DNA of 64,000 nucleotides from Pascua guehoae (lineage: Eukaryota > Basidiomycota > Tremellomycetes > Trichosporonales > Trichosporonaceae): the NCBI GenBank assembly GCA_001600415.1, contig BCJX01000002.1:2763553-2827552 (forward strand). Direction: 5' to 3'. Below the pieces are notes generated by a model, which saw nothing but the letters and a program-made list of their open reading frames with translations, was not told the origin of the DNA and searched no databases. This document shows positions 47,026 to 58,788 of the stretch, piece by piece. Every line of letters begins with the position of its first letter. Position 1 is the first letter of the stretch. The position numbers were made by a program, and so were the translations under genes.

Positions 47026-49552
47026 CTATGCCGTAATGCCTAGATCAGGTGGACCATGTGCGCCACGGCCCAAGCCGCTCGGCTGGCTCGGCATGCCTGG
47101 CACGCCTGGCACGACCGGCATACCCGCAGCCACCGGCACGCTTCTTCCGCTCGTTTCGTCATACACGTCCCACGCAAACCGCACCGTCGTGTCGTTGCGA
47201 CCCATGCCTTCCATTTCCGCAGCGTCGTCGTCTTCCTCCTCGTCCCACCCCAGCACGGCGCCCGGCCGCCGATCGCGCAGATGGATCTTGAGCTCTGTGA
47301 GCGTCTGGGCCGTCCACGAGACGGGCAGGCGGTAGGCTAAAACCATGGGTGCAGACGGCGCAGGCGACGGTCGTTTGGACCGTGATGGCTCGCGTGGCGA
47401 GACGGGCGAGGGCTGGAACAGCTGCAGGGAAGGGTCGTTGGTCGGCATGGACAGGATTGTAATGTACAGGTCGAGCAGCGCGTGTGTAACTTCTGCGGGG
47501 TCAGTTATGACAAGACATGGATACCCACCATCCACGCAAGCAACGCTCGCATAGTACTCGCTCTCCCACGGCCCAGCGGAACCAAACAGTGCCACAACCT
47601 TGGCAGCGTCTGGGTCTGATGGCGCTTCATCGTGCGGGCGGGTCCCCCCGCTGGAGAGCATGGCTGCAGTATATAGTGAGCCGAGGGCGACTACGTGGGG
47701 CGGATAGGAAAGTGGCGCTGGTGTTCGGTGGCAGTCGACCGCGACCCGCCATGCTGCTTGAGTGGATTCCTTACTCACTGGCATTAGCAGAGGCAGCGTA
47801 GAGTGGAGACTGAATGGGAGGGCAAAAATGTAATTGAAGCAAGGCCAGAGTGCCAGACGGGGCTCGGTGGGGGGTGAGTCCAACCCCTCGGCAAGTCCAA
47901 CCGCTCGACAAGCCAGCCGCTAGAGGACAACCCCAATCGCTCGGCGGCAAATCCAGCCGCGGGAGGGCAAGTCCAGCCGCTCGAGGACAAGTCCAGCCAC
48001 TCGAGGACAGGTCCACCTTGTCGTCGTTCTTAGGACATGTCCATTAGGTGAAGAACACGTCTACGTGGTCGACAAATCTACCCCGGCTACGCAACTCCCG
48101 TGGCTGCAGTTGCAGACGCGTTTGTGCTGGTTCCGCCACGTCCAATGGCCAAGAAATGCTGTCCATACCTCACAGTCCTGGGCATACCAGACCCACCGAG
48201 CAGACCACACCGACGGAGCAGGCTACACCGATACCCCTTCAGTCGGCGGCCCTTCAACCGCCTCAACCAACCACCCAGGGCACCCCCTTCCCAAGCCCAT
48301 GTCCAACCGACTCACATCCCAGCCTCTTTCCAAACTTTACGACCAGCGGAAACGGCACCGCGACACCAAACGCAAAGCACATGGTCTCGAGCACGAGCCG
48401 TTCGATGCCGAGCACCCGCCGCCGCTCGTGCTCGAGTGTCTGCGCATCGATGCTCGACACGTCCACATGTCCGCCCTTGCGCACGAGGTGTGGGAACCGG
48501 AGCGCGTAGGATGCGAGGATAATATCGCGCGGCTTTTTGAGCGTGTCGTGCAGTTTCGAGCTGACGTAGAGGCATGTTAAGGAGACGTCCTGGGGTTAGT
48601 CGGGGCGGGAGGAGAGGGGAGACTCACGACATAGTGGAACTCGGAGTAGGGAAAGAAGAGGTGGAAGCGCATGTAGAGTGTCTGCGCGGTGGCGATGGTG
48701 CGTCGTGGGCTGGGGTTAGTTCGTGCCGGCAACAAGGAAAGCGGGGAGGCACAGACGAGGCCTCGGGGACGGGGACAGGGAGTGTCAGGCAAACGCGAGA
48801 GTGTCGAGCGACGACGAGGTACGAGGTTGCCAAGCATGTGTGCCCTAACCTTGGCTTATGCCTCTCAGCAAGCAACGGCTAACAGCTCGAGTTCGGCAGT
48901 CAATCGCACTCCTCGACGCATTTGGTCCAGCTGGCAATTCAGACTTCCCCGGCGGGACACCAGCGTGCAAGTCCAACACCGACACTAGCCCAGTGGGGGC
49001 CACCAACACCAGCTCACGCTCGGGTATGCCCACCACAACCATCCTCTGGGTCCACGGGCGGGCGCCACAAGAGCGACGCGTACGTTGACGCGTCCATCGA
49101 CGCGTCCCGCACACGGGAGTCACCACATCCTCCGGCTGCGTCCAAGCAACTCGGGGCCAGGCCCACAGACACACTCCCCCGTAACACCGCCGCTCATGCA
49201 CTGCAGCGGGCTCTTTGGACAGCGGCCATGTCCCTGCCAGCCAAAACACGCGTCTTGCTAGTGCCCAAGCACACCCCNNNNNNNNNNNNNNNNNNNNNNN
49301 NNNNNNNCCCCCCCCCCCCCCCACACACACACCCCACCCCAAACCCCGTCCCCACCATCCCCACCCAAACCCCGGCGACACTCACAACCCACACCGCACC
49401 CCAACCGCATCAACAAGCGCACACGCCAGCTGCCGCCCGCGCTCCTCGCGCGACGCGCTCAGCTTGCCGCGCTGCCTGGCCGAGAGGCGCTCGACCTCTG
49501 CGGGGCCGAGGTAGGGCCTATAGTGTTTCAGGTGCGTCGAGGGCTCGCCCAT
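47026..49552 (-). CDS. CTK2: CTD kinase cyclin subunit (Ctk2/cyclin K-like)
   Basis: Exons 49552-49386, 48709-48628, 48589-48316, 47777-47529 and 47492-47026, 412 residues. This is the cyclin partner of the kinase Ctk1, which phosphorylates Ser2 of the RNA polymerase II tail. Visible cyclin-box content: HYRPYLGPAEVERLSARQRGK-type start, GFPRRTIATAQTLYMRFHLFFP, DVSLTCLYVSSKLHDTLKKP, LASYALRFPHLV, ERLVLETMCFAF, and in the second repeat WRVAVDCHRTPAPLSYPPHVVALGSLY. An acidic, Pro-rich tail follows. The residue runs cross every intron cleanly, which supports the joins. The first intron (676 bases) contains a 30-base gap; the third (538 bases) carries a minisatellite; the last is 36 bases, stop-free and a multiple of three. 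Confidence 0.9.
47879..48018. repeat. 20-bp minisatellite with CTCGAG core, about 7 copies
   Basis: Units of the form AAGTCCAGCCGCTCGAGGAC, increasingly degenerate towards 47879, inside CTK2 intron 3. Confidence 0.85.
49278..49307. other. Assembly gap, 30 N
   Basis: It lies in CTK2 intron 1 and is flanked by a C homopolymer on its right. Confidence 0.98.
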
Positions 49553-50096
49553 GGTGTCGACTTGAGGTGAGTCGAGGAGAGTCGAGGCGAGGCGAGGTGA
49601 GTCGAGGTGTGGGCTGGCGAGGTTGAGGGGGGTTGAGGCGTTGGATGTGTGGTTGTGGACGGGAGGGAGATGTGCGTTGGGCTTGTCGTTTATTATTGAG
49701 GTGGAGGTGGGGGTCTTATCAACATGGGCAGGGTGTTTGACACGTCATTTGCAAACAAGCATACTCCGTGTGTGGCGGTTGTGCCAGAGTCTGTTGTATA
49801 AAAAACCAGCCTATGGTGCTTGCGAGCTTTGGATAGATACAGAGTGCCGAGGGTATAGTCGATGTCCCAGAAAGAAAAGCAATAGTCCCAATGACGATGT
49901 GAGCAGGAACCGTCTGGGCTCATGTACGCTGGCCCCAGCCCCTGCGTCCTTCGGTGCCCGTCCTCGGTTGACATGAGCCGTTCTGCGCGTTCTGGCTTTA
50001 CACGACGTGTGCACCAAAACGTGGCTCTCGCTCTCTCTACTGCACTTAAATCCAGGAATCAGCACTGCAGCAGACGGTTCTTCTTCTGTTGTCGTA
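49553..50096. other. Intergenic, CTK2 upstream
   Basis: Starts with GAGTCGAGG-type repeats at about 49565-49610. No gene seen. Confidence 0.5.
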
Positions 50097-50202
50097 GGCG
50101 ATTTAGCTCAGTTGGTTAGAGCGCACGCTTCACATCTCACTCCAAGAATCTTTGGGATTACGTAAACGCGTAAGGTCGACAGTTCGACCCTGTCAATAAT
50201 GG
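50097..50202 (+). pseudogene. tRNA-Val(CAC)-like locus with a broken acceptor stem
   Basis: 5' half is a good tRNA: acceptor strand GGCGATT, T8-A9, D arm GCTC/GAGC, anticodon stem CACGC with loop T-T-CAC-A, then an intron of about 32 bases. T arm GACAG-TTCGACC-CTGTC is perfect. The 3' acceptor strand AATAATG pairs with only the inner three bases of the 5' strand, and the anticodon stem has a C-A mismatch at its base. A T6 terminator follows. Either a decayed copy or a tRNA needing editing; decay is more likely. Confidence 0.65.
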
Positions 50203-50209
50203 TCACTCC

Positions 50210-50215
50210 TTTTTT
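50210..50215 (+). terminator. Pol III-like oligo-T after the tRNA-Val-like locus
   Basis: Six T shortly after the T arm and acceptor remnant. Confidence 0.65.
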
Positions 50216-50804
50216 ATTGCAATCTGTCATCAGAGCTGAAGGGTAAACGAGCTTTGCGGCGTTATACTCCACAGTACTACTACCAGCCACAACCCTATGC
50301 AAACAACAAGCTACTGCACTGCACGTCGCCCACAATCACATGCACATGCCTTGGGCTCTGTCAAACCGACAGACATTTCCTGAGGTATTTACTCTTACTC
50401 TGCTATCACATCCGTGGCAGCGACGCTGGTCGCCTGGCATAAGACCAGCTAGATCTGGACTCGCCCACACGGCCCCTCAACATCACAGCAGGTCAAGGCG
50501 GCCACCACGGAAAAGTGCTGCAGGTGGCACACAGGCAAACATGCACAATCACAGCTTCACTTTAAATATCTACAGTCTCATGATGCGGCGCCTTGGCCGG
50601 GTGTATGTTCTCATTATGGACATGGCTCGTCTCCGTCTCGTCTGCACGTCGTAACACAGGTCAGGTCGAGATCGTCATCCACATGCTCGCACTGGAAGTG
50701 GTATCAAGATGGGTCGTACTGGAAGTGGTATCAAGATGGGTTGACAACATTTTGGCAAGGCGATGGGCACGGACCCCGGCGGTCGTGCAGCCGCCATTGA
50801 CCTC
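50216..50804. other. Intergenic between tRNA-like locus and orphan gene 3' end
   Basis: No gene seen. A 20-base direct duplication (GTACTGGAAGTGGTATCAAG type) lies at about 50690-50740. Confidence 0.5.
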
Positions 50805-50828
50805 CTATCCCTCATTGTCGGAAACCGT

Positions 50829-50863
<35 letters not shown>

Positions 50864-53800
50864 AGTCGTCGTCGTAGTCGTAATCGTACGCGCCGTCGTC
50901 AAACGCGTCCTCGACGGGCGACCTTGGACGAGGCGTCTCAACCCCAGAGTCTGGACGTCAGAGATACTCTGCTCCGGCACAAGTGTGCAGCACAATTCTT
51001 AGCACCAATGGAACCCCTCTTCACCCACGACACCTTGCCCGCTCGTTGAGCCCACAACCCACTCACCTTGAATCCACACCCGGGACACGGCGATCGGCAG
51101 CTGAGCGATGAACGAGTCATCGTTGAACTGTTCCAGGGTGCACTCGAGCGTAAAAAGCTCGGTTTCGGGGTGGAGCACGGTGGGGCGGATGCGCACCATG
51201 TGGCCGTCGCCATACTCCACGGGCAGACCCCAGCCCGCGAGCACGTCCAGAGGGCGGACGGCCGCGGGGACGCGCACGCGCGCTTCGGGCACAGGGACCG
51301 CGTGCCACGGCAGGCGGAACGCCATTGCCGCCAGAGGGTCTGTGGCAGACAGGTATACATGTCCGGGCGACATGCGGGCGATCACAGACGCGAGGCCCTG
51401 CGAGAGGATCGCGGCGATGGAAACCGGGGTATCGTTGCTGAACATTGGCAGCGGCGTGACGGAGGGCGGGAGAAGAGGGATAACGTCTTCGATCCAGCAG
51501 AGAGGTGGGATAGGGTCATCTGTGAACGGCAAAGGGGCGGGGATACCGGGGGGAGGTTCGTCGCCGGCATCCCAGCCGGACACATGGTCGGCAGAAACAA
51601 GCACCTCGTGCGGGGTCCACCAGGGGCTGGAGGCTGTTCGGGGAACGTACGCCACGTCACTGCCAGTGGTGGATGCAAACTTGTGCTTGCCGGTTGACCC
51701 CTTCATCAACATCTCGCGCCGAGCGTGGAAGTAGGTTTCAATATTGGAGCACAGCGTGTTCTTACCCCTATAAGCAAGTTCGTTGACGGCGATGTTGATG
51801 GCCATCGCACCCACGGTGAACGTGCTCGGACCACGCTCCAGATGTTCGCGGATACCGCTGGGGATGGGGTCGTACGTTGGCTCATAAACAATGTGGTTCA
51901 CGAAGCTCGTGGAAGCCGCTGCCCCTGACTGTGCCATTTGCTTCGCGGAGCGCTCCATGACGTCGTCCGCGTGCTTGCGCTTCAGGTCACCCGGAGAAAT
52001 CTCTGCCTGGCAAGCCGCTTCGCGACTTGGGCGAGGGGTGTCTTGGGCCACTGCCAGAGCGTTGGGAGAACCATCGTTACGCTCGGGGTGGTTACCAAAG
52101 CCGTCAGGGACTGAACCCGCGACGAGCGAGTCGCCGACCTGCGACCACGAATTGTCCATGGTGGATGCGGCCGTTGGCGTAATGGACGACATTGATTTTC
52201 CCAGGTCCGACCACGTAGATGTCGGCATGGAGCCTGCGGGAGGTGGTACCTGGGGCAGGTTGCCCGATTCGCGGCGGGCCTCGTCCCAGTCAACGTCAGA
52301 GGTCGAAGCCGTCGACACTGTACTGGTGCCGACCGGGGGGGACGGAATGGCCGCGGGAGGTGCGTGCGGTGCGTCGAGGGCAGTCGGCGGCTCACCTGGG
52401 GCGCGGGTGGTTGGTGAAAGCTTGGGCGCGACGCCGTCGGCGGGGGTCGGTGCAGGGCTGTGTGCTCGCTTCCCAACGTGATGGGCCCAGTCAAGCTTTC
52501 CGTGCTGGTCGGCCACATACGACCGCACCCAGTCGCTGAGGACGGTGCGTTCACGCTTAACGCGGCTGCCTTCCTCGATCCACCCAGGCGGCGTGATCCA
52601 TTTGGCACCCGCAAGTGCTGCAAGCCAGAGCGTTTGGGCCTCGGTACTGTCGGCAGTCCTGGGGACCTTGATCTTTTCCTCGACAACTTGTTTGGACATC
52701 GTCTCATCGACGGTTTCTTCGGAAGAACGTTCATCGTCGACCTTTGGAACAGAGGCTGCGGCGGCAGAGGTGCCCTCGGGACCAGGGTCAAAGAAAGCCC
52801 TTTCCGTGTCGCACTCCCAATCACTGTCTTTCTCAATCTTGACACTGGTGTCTTGCACCTCGGTGGGGAGAGGGGTGGTTTCGTGATCTTTGGATTCACG
52901 TAGCGCGGAAAAGTCAATGTCGGACAGGACGTCGTAGATCTCGCTCATGTTCTGATCAATGGGCCATTGCGGCACCATCGTGTCGTCCTCCATGACCCAT
53001 ACGGCGCCGAGGTTTAGCAAGAGCTGACGGGTCAGGTCGTCGCTGTAGAGCTTGGAAACAGGTACGTTTCGCAACCAGGAGATTCGTTGCAGAACCCTGG
53101 AAGATTCTCGATCTTTGGGCTTGGAATGCAAGTCGGGCAGACGCGAACTCTGCGAAGTGAGGTCGGTTTTGGAGTCGTCGACGATGCGGTTGAGCTGATC
53201 GGCCTTGATAGGCCACATGCGCAGCTCCAGGTGAAAACGGAGCTGTTTTGTCGCATTGGGAGCCCGCATGGAGCTGCGGTGAAGGTGGTTCTCGTGAACC
53301 GTGTTGACCGCCTCGAGGGCACCGAGGAAGAGCTGGGCGGTCTGTGGGTTTTTGACGTAAACGTCGAGGAGGGTGAGCTCGTCTACCTCTACTTCCTGCA
53401 GGACGTCAAGCAGTTCCCTGTGAATGGTGTACCCGGATGGATCCATGCCCAAGCGCGCCAGGCTCGTGTTGAAGTATGCTGGATGCGTGGGGGCGGCCGA
53501 GAGCTTGCGCACAAGCCATGTCCTTGGCGAAGGATCGGACATGAGCTCGGGGGAGATAGCGGGCACGAAGAGGTTCCACCATTGTAAGACGCGGCGCTGC
53601 TCCAACGGGTCCGCCTCGACAGGCAACCGCACTATGATGTCCTTGGGCACACGCGATACTTCTTCGCATTCCTTTGCACGAATCCTGTCCTTCTCGGCAG
53701 ACGTAGATGCGTAGCCAAGGCGGTCGCATGCCGTGATGGGTCGGTCCGCTTCGGAGTGGAACTTTGAAATGTTACACCACACCAGATGAGGGTGCGCATA

Positions 53801-54529
53801 GAGGGCCCGAGTAGCAATGGGGAAGAGTCCGCGGCAGATCCGGAGTGGCGTTCGGAGACCCACGACCGAGTGTTGGAAGTCTGTAGGTTAGCGCGGTCAA
53901 GAATGGTCGTGAGGAGGGATGGTCTAGGAAGTGTGCAGATAGTCTGAAGAGCTAGTGCTTGTCATCATGGCGTCTGATCCTCGATCTCGTGAGAGCCAAG
54001 AGAGAGGACACTGGAGAGAAAGGAAGGTCACTTTCCAACATGCCCCTTGGGAGATGACATGATGGTCGTGCGGATCGCCATGCGGGCCCGAGCTAGGGTG
54101 TCGCGAACATGGCGTCCAATCTTGGATCTCCCGCGACAGCCAAAGGGAGGTGGTGCAGAGCATGCAGAGAAACCGTGCTGGGAGCCGTCGCCCGGTGCCC
54201 CATTGCGCAGCCCGTCGTGAAAGAGTCTTCGACGTGGCAAACGACCAGCCACCAAAGGAAGCACAACAACGCATGCAACGCAACAGCACCACAGCATCGC
54301 CGTACGCGTGTGCAGAGCGCATGCTTACAGTTGAGCAACGCAGCGAGCTATCGGGTACATTCAAACCCATCTCGCGTCATTTGCCACCCTTCCCTGCCCC
54401 TCTCCTCATTGCCAGTCAATCCGCAGAGGCGCGCTGCTCACCTTGGTTTGCGTCTTCGTAGTACAACTCGAACACGCGGGCCCAGATGTCCCGAAGCTCC
54501 TTGTCACGCCGCTCGCGGCGTGCGGTCAT
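50805..54529 (-). CDS. Large orphan protein with F-box-like N-terminus and poly-Asp tail
   Basis: Exons 54529-54442 (less certain), 53880-51067 and 50950-50805, 1015 residues. The body exon is a single 2.8 kb open frame. Near the N-terminus, LRTPLRICRGLFPIATRALYAHPHL resembles the second half of an F-box, but no LP-x-E start is seen. The middle is Ser/Pro-rich and disordered, then comes a globular C-terminal part (WTPHEVLVSADHVSGW, PLPFTDDPIPPLCWIEDVIPLLPP). The last exon, entered through a GTGAGT intron of 116 bases, encodes an acidic tail with eleven consecutive Asp. Exon 1 (MTARRERRDKELRDIWARVF) is joined over 561 bases; its phase fits exactly, but the join is inference. I recognise no family. 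Confidence 0.68.
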
Positions 54530-55178
54530 CGTCGGCGGTCGTGGTTGACGAGGGCGGAGAAGAGGACGAGGAGGTCGGAGACCGGTCCCTAGGTTGGGTG
54601 GATGGTGTGGACACTGAGAGTGGATCTGATGGCGGGCAAAGGGAGAAAAGGTGGACTGGAGGTTGGCGGTGGGTTGGTGCTGGAGTGACAAGTTACGAAG
54701 TAGGAAAGGTGGACAGACGGTTGGGGAAGGTGGTGGTGGTGAGATAGGAAGATGAGTATGAAGAGAAAGGAAGGGGGCCAAGTCGAGTCGCATAAGTACC
54801 TATGTGGTGGCTGGCTGGCTTCAATGGCAGTGTCATGTGTGGTGCGAGCTGCGAGCGGTGGCCCGTGTGGCCCGTGCCGTGTCGTGTTGTGAGCAGAGAC
54901 AACAGAGCACAGAGCAGAGAATCACAGCACAGGTGAGGTGAGGTGAGGTGAGGTGTGCAGTCCAAGTGCAGTACAGTGAGTGCAAGACACTGTACACTGT
55001 GTGGTGAGGCAGTGTCGGTGCCTGCGCAAAGATCGCCCCCCAGGCACGGACAGAATCCGATTCCTTGGGCTCAACCCCCTCGGAGCCCCGCTACAGTAGT
55101 GCACAATTGTCACTACTGCTTACAGCTAGCTACAGAGGAAAGTCTAACTCTACTTGCTTTGCACCCGTCAGCCTTGTC
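54530..55178. other. Intergenic, upstream of the orphan and 3' of AMD1
   Basis: No gene seen. A GAGGT run at 54931-54956. Confidence 0.55.
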
Positions 55179-57901
55179 CTACTTGAGCGGTGCGGTACCG
55201 TTCGTAGGTGATGCTTGCGTGGCGCCCTTTGTCGGCGATGACGGCGAGTACGAGACGCTCGGTCGCTTGTACTTTGTCGGCGACTTGGGCATCGACAGCG
55301 CAGGAGTCATGGACAGCCCAGCCTGGGTCGCACGGATGCTGTTACGGCGGCGCGAGCGGTTGTCGAGCACTGCCGCACCTGGTGCAATCGTGGTATGGTC
55401 AAACACGGCTGCCTTTGTCTGGTGCATGGACGCGGCACCGAGCTTGCTCGTGTCGCCGCCGTGGTGCAGAGGCATGGCGGGGTTGGCCTTGCTTGACCCA
55501 TGCTTGATGAGGCTGAGCTCCTCGAGGAGAGTCGCGTGGCGGTACGCGAGACGAATGTTGGGCACATTGGTCTTGTGGATATCATTGCCAGTCGCACCGG
55601 GAATGTACCACTTGTAGCCAATCCAGTGCTTCTTGACCGTCATCTCCCAGCCTGACTGGATCACAGAGTTGCGTGCCAGCTCGCACATGTCGGCCGGAGT
55701 GAGCTTGTAGATTTGGGCCGCGCAGCTGTACTCTTCAAGCAGGTGCTGTGCGGTAAAGTGGAACTGGAGCGGGTCGTCGGTGGACAGGGACACGTTCATG
55801 CCAATCTTGAAGAAGTCTTTGAACGGGTTGCGGTCGTACGTCAGGAAGAGCGCATTGTTCGACAGCGGACTCATCGCCAGGCCAATCTGCTTCAGGTAGA
55901 ACAGATACTGCAGTGCTGGGACCTTGCGCAACAGAATACCGTGCGAGATCGAGTGGGACGTGAGGAACGCAGACGACAAGTGTTCGGGGTCACCCGCCTC
56001 GCCACAGTGCGGACGCAGAACAAATGTGCCTATCGTTAGGAGGAGTACGAATTGCTCAACTCACTGAAACCCCGCGCCTTGCGCCACGCGTTGAGCGACG
56101 CCATGTTGGCGTACATGTAGTAGATCCAGTACGAGTACGGTGGCGACTGTTTTGTGTCCCACATCTGTGCCGTCGGGAACTTGCGGTACAGCCGCCGCTC
56201 GGGCTTGGACTCGTCGTCGACAGAGTCAAAGCCGACGACACGCTGCAGGAAGATGTGCAGTTCAGGATGCGTTGACGGGTCCGCGGTAACCTCGAAGAGG
56301 GGTTGGAAGACATCTTGACGTGTGAGTAAGAGCGCTTTGTCCATGACTTACTCTTCACAACATCCTCAAAGTTGTTGACAAGGCCACCCGCCTTGAACAC
56401 CTCATACAGCCGAGGGACCTGGATGAGCCAGCGGACGTTGTGCGAGACGAGGTCATTGTCGACTACCCATTTCGCAAGCTTGTCCCACTCGTTCATGTTG
56501 CTGTTGTCAGCCACAACAAATGTGGAAATTGCTCACCGCCCATAGATGGACACACGCCACTCCGAGTTCTGGTACTTGCTCTGTTCGAGATCGGCAATGA
56601 GTTCTGGCGTGAGAATTGTCCCAGGTGATGAGTAAACGCACCCTTGGTGAGCTCAGCGAGGTAGCTTCCCTTGAGCAAGTTGTCAGTCTTGAGGAAGATC
56701 TCGCGAAGACGCGATGAACCACTGGGGGGTTAGGTTGTTCGGCACGTCCGAGACGCATACTCACGTTGGGTTGTAGCGGTTGTTGAACCGGTCGAACCGG
56801 TGGAACTCCTGCCGGGTCAGGACATGGCGTACTTGTTTCCACCCACCTGGTGCGCATGCATGTCGAGCGTGTCAATGGACAGGTCGTATGCAGTAAGGTT
56901 GAGCGACTCAAACACCTCCTGGAGCGTGAGGTCCTTGCCGTCACGGTGGATGACGATTTCCTGTGGTCAGCATCAGGGGCTGTCGATGGCCACCTACGTC
57001 TGGACACTTGCGCAGCTTGCTCTTGATAAAGCGCAGCAGATGCTTCTGGTTCATACTGGCCGAGTGGTGAATGTGAGTGTCGACCTTGCGCACGTTGTAA
57101 AAGTCACTATGGTCAGCTCCTGCCTGGGGCGAACCACGTACCGGTGCGGCACGGCTTTCATATCGGCGAGTTCCTGGTACTCGTTTAAGAGGGTGTAGAG
57201 ATTCCACTTTGAGGCGAGGTACTTGAGGCGGCGGAACGCAAACGACTTTGCCGGCCCATCCGAACACACGTTGAGGAGATAATCCAGGTCCGAGTAGTAC
57301 TCTTTAAGCCTCGGGACACGGGAAAATGGCTTGGCCGTGGCAGTGGAGCTGGTGTCGACCTTCTCATCATAGACGAGGAAGACGCCCTCTTCGTTGAGGG
57401 CAAAGCGGTGCCGCTGGCCTTCAGGCTCGGGACCCGGGATCTCTACCTCCTTGAGGTTGAACTTTGTCACCGTAGACGGTCGCCGGGGTGGAGCATCCTC
57501 GGATTGATCGCCCAGATGCTGTGGCTTGGTCGTTCCCTCGGACCACGTCCACTTCCAGTGAGGTGGAGGCGGCGGGGGGTTCATCTTCCACGCTGTATCG
57601 TTGGGGTTGGTTGGGAGCTCGGAAGAGGGGCTGGCGTCCGGCTTTAGGCCAGTAACGTCGCAGGTGCCTTCCTTGAACCCGCAAAACTTGCCGTCGCGGT
57701 CGCGCGGGTTATCACCGAGTCGCTGGTTTGACAGCTCCATGTATTTGTCACGGAGTCCGAGACACCTCGAGAACGCCGAGCTGGCATCAGTCGCCATTCC
57801 GGGGCGGCAACTCACTAGAGGGCCTCCAGTTCACTCCCAACTCCCGAGTCGGCAAATGCTTGAGCTTGGGGAGTCAGCATCAGGTCGTGCATGGGGAACA
57901 T
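55179..57901 (-). CDS. AMD1: AMP deaminase
   Basis: Ten exons: 57901-57816, 57780-57142, 57106-56998, 56960-56847, 56808-56765, 56721-56642, 56603-56537, 56500-56352, 56313-56065 and 56029-55179; 795 residues. It converts AMP to IMP in purine interconversion, in the cytosol. Visible: metal-binding [43 protein letters not shown] assembled across introns, [11 protein letters not shown] and the signature [13 protein letters not shown]. The start exon [14 protein letters not shown] is joined through a 35-base intron to [28 protein letters not shown], the family's typical entry, so the ATG at 57797 is rejected as start. The nine introns are all 35-43 bases. A disordered Ser/Pro/Lys tail follows the catalytic domain. 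Confidence 0.95.
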
Positions 57902-58020
57902 TGTGAAGAGGGTGTAAAAGAGGAATGTAGTGCTGCTACGTGATCATTGTCCACTCCACTGCCGAGCTGGGAATACGTGATCGTCGCACACAACAATGAC
58001 CCGCATGTGTCGAGCACGTT

Positions 58021-58788
58021 TCAACCATGCAGGCCATGCAGTATCACACATGGCATGGACCGCACGGAATGAGCTGTGCGAAGTGGGAAGGAGGTTAGAC
58101 AGAGAGGGCGTGCGGCACCCAAAGACGTGCGCTGCCCAATGACGCGTCTAAAGTGTCCGTGTGCCTCGAGTGACTCACCCGTATCGAATTGCTCCTGGTC
58201 GTGAGTGGTGGCGGTAGGCACCGAGCTCAGCGGGTTGTGCTGTGCGATAAGGCGTTCGTGGTCCTCCTCTTCCAGAGTGAGGCGCTCGTCGCGGTCGTGC
58301 TCGTAGCGATGGACCGCGGCGACAGAGTCCGCTTCGAGTCCGAGGTCCGAGGGACATCCAAAGAGTGTAGACGAGCGAGTCGAGCGCGAAGGATAGGGAA
58401 AGCCATCTGCTTCCTCGCCCTCTTCCTCCTCGGCATCTTCTTCCTCGTCGTCTACGTCGTCGTTGATCTCCATTGAGCGCACCTTGCTGTTGAGGCCGGC
58501 TGCCTCACCCTCCACATCGCCGACGGCAGTCAGGCCCTCGCTGACCCGCTCTGAGGAGGGGACGGCCGGGGGCGGGAGGCGCGGCAGTTTGTGCGCGAGC
58601 CAGTACTCGTCCGACTTGAGCAGGCGGCGTTCCTCGTGGAACGAAAAGGATGGCGATGCGCGCGACTCGGGCGGCGACTCGTCGTCGTCGTCATCGTGCG
58701 GGGACAATGTGCGTGGCGTGGGGGTGTCGTTCGCCGGGGTGCCTCCAGGTGTGCCCCCCGGAGCGGTGATATCGTTGGGAGGGGACAT
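58021..58788 (-). CDS. Acidic disordered hypothetical protein
   Basis: Starts MSPPNDITAPGGTPGGTP. A Pro/Thr-rich head and Asp run are followed by a possible conserved core SFHEERRLLKSDEYWLAHKLPRL, then a strongly acidic stretch (Asp/Glu, about residues 105-130) and a segment VAAVHRYEHDRDERLTLEEEDHERLIAQHNPL that may be helical. The 3' end is uncertain: a strong GTGAGT donor at 58178 suggests splicing into another short exon, so the last 50 residues of the open frame given here may not be real. I do not recognise the family. It is tandem with AMD1, 119 bases from its start. Confidence 0.6.
   Translation of the reverse strand: MSPPNDITAPGGTPGGTPANDTPTPRTLSPHDDDDDESPPESRASPSFSFHEERRLLKSDEYWLAHKLPRLPPPAVPSSERVSEGLTAVGDVEGEAAGLNSKVRSMEINDDVDDEEEDAEEEEGEEADGFPYPSRSTRSSTLFGCPSDLGLEADSVAAVHRYEHDRDERLTLEEEDHERLIAQHNPLSSVPTATTHDQEQFDTGESLEAHGHFRRVIGQRTSLGAARPLCLTSFPLRTAHSVRSMPCVILHGLHG

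Noticed and set aside
57795..57797. ATG at 57797 as the AMD1 start
   Set aside because: It lies inside a 35-base intron; splicing from 57816 to 57780 gives a family-like N-terminus.
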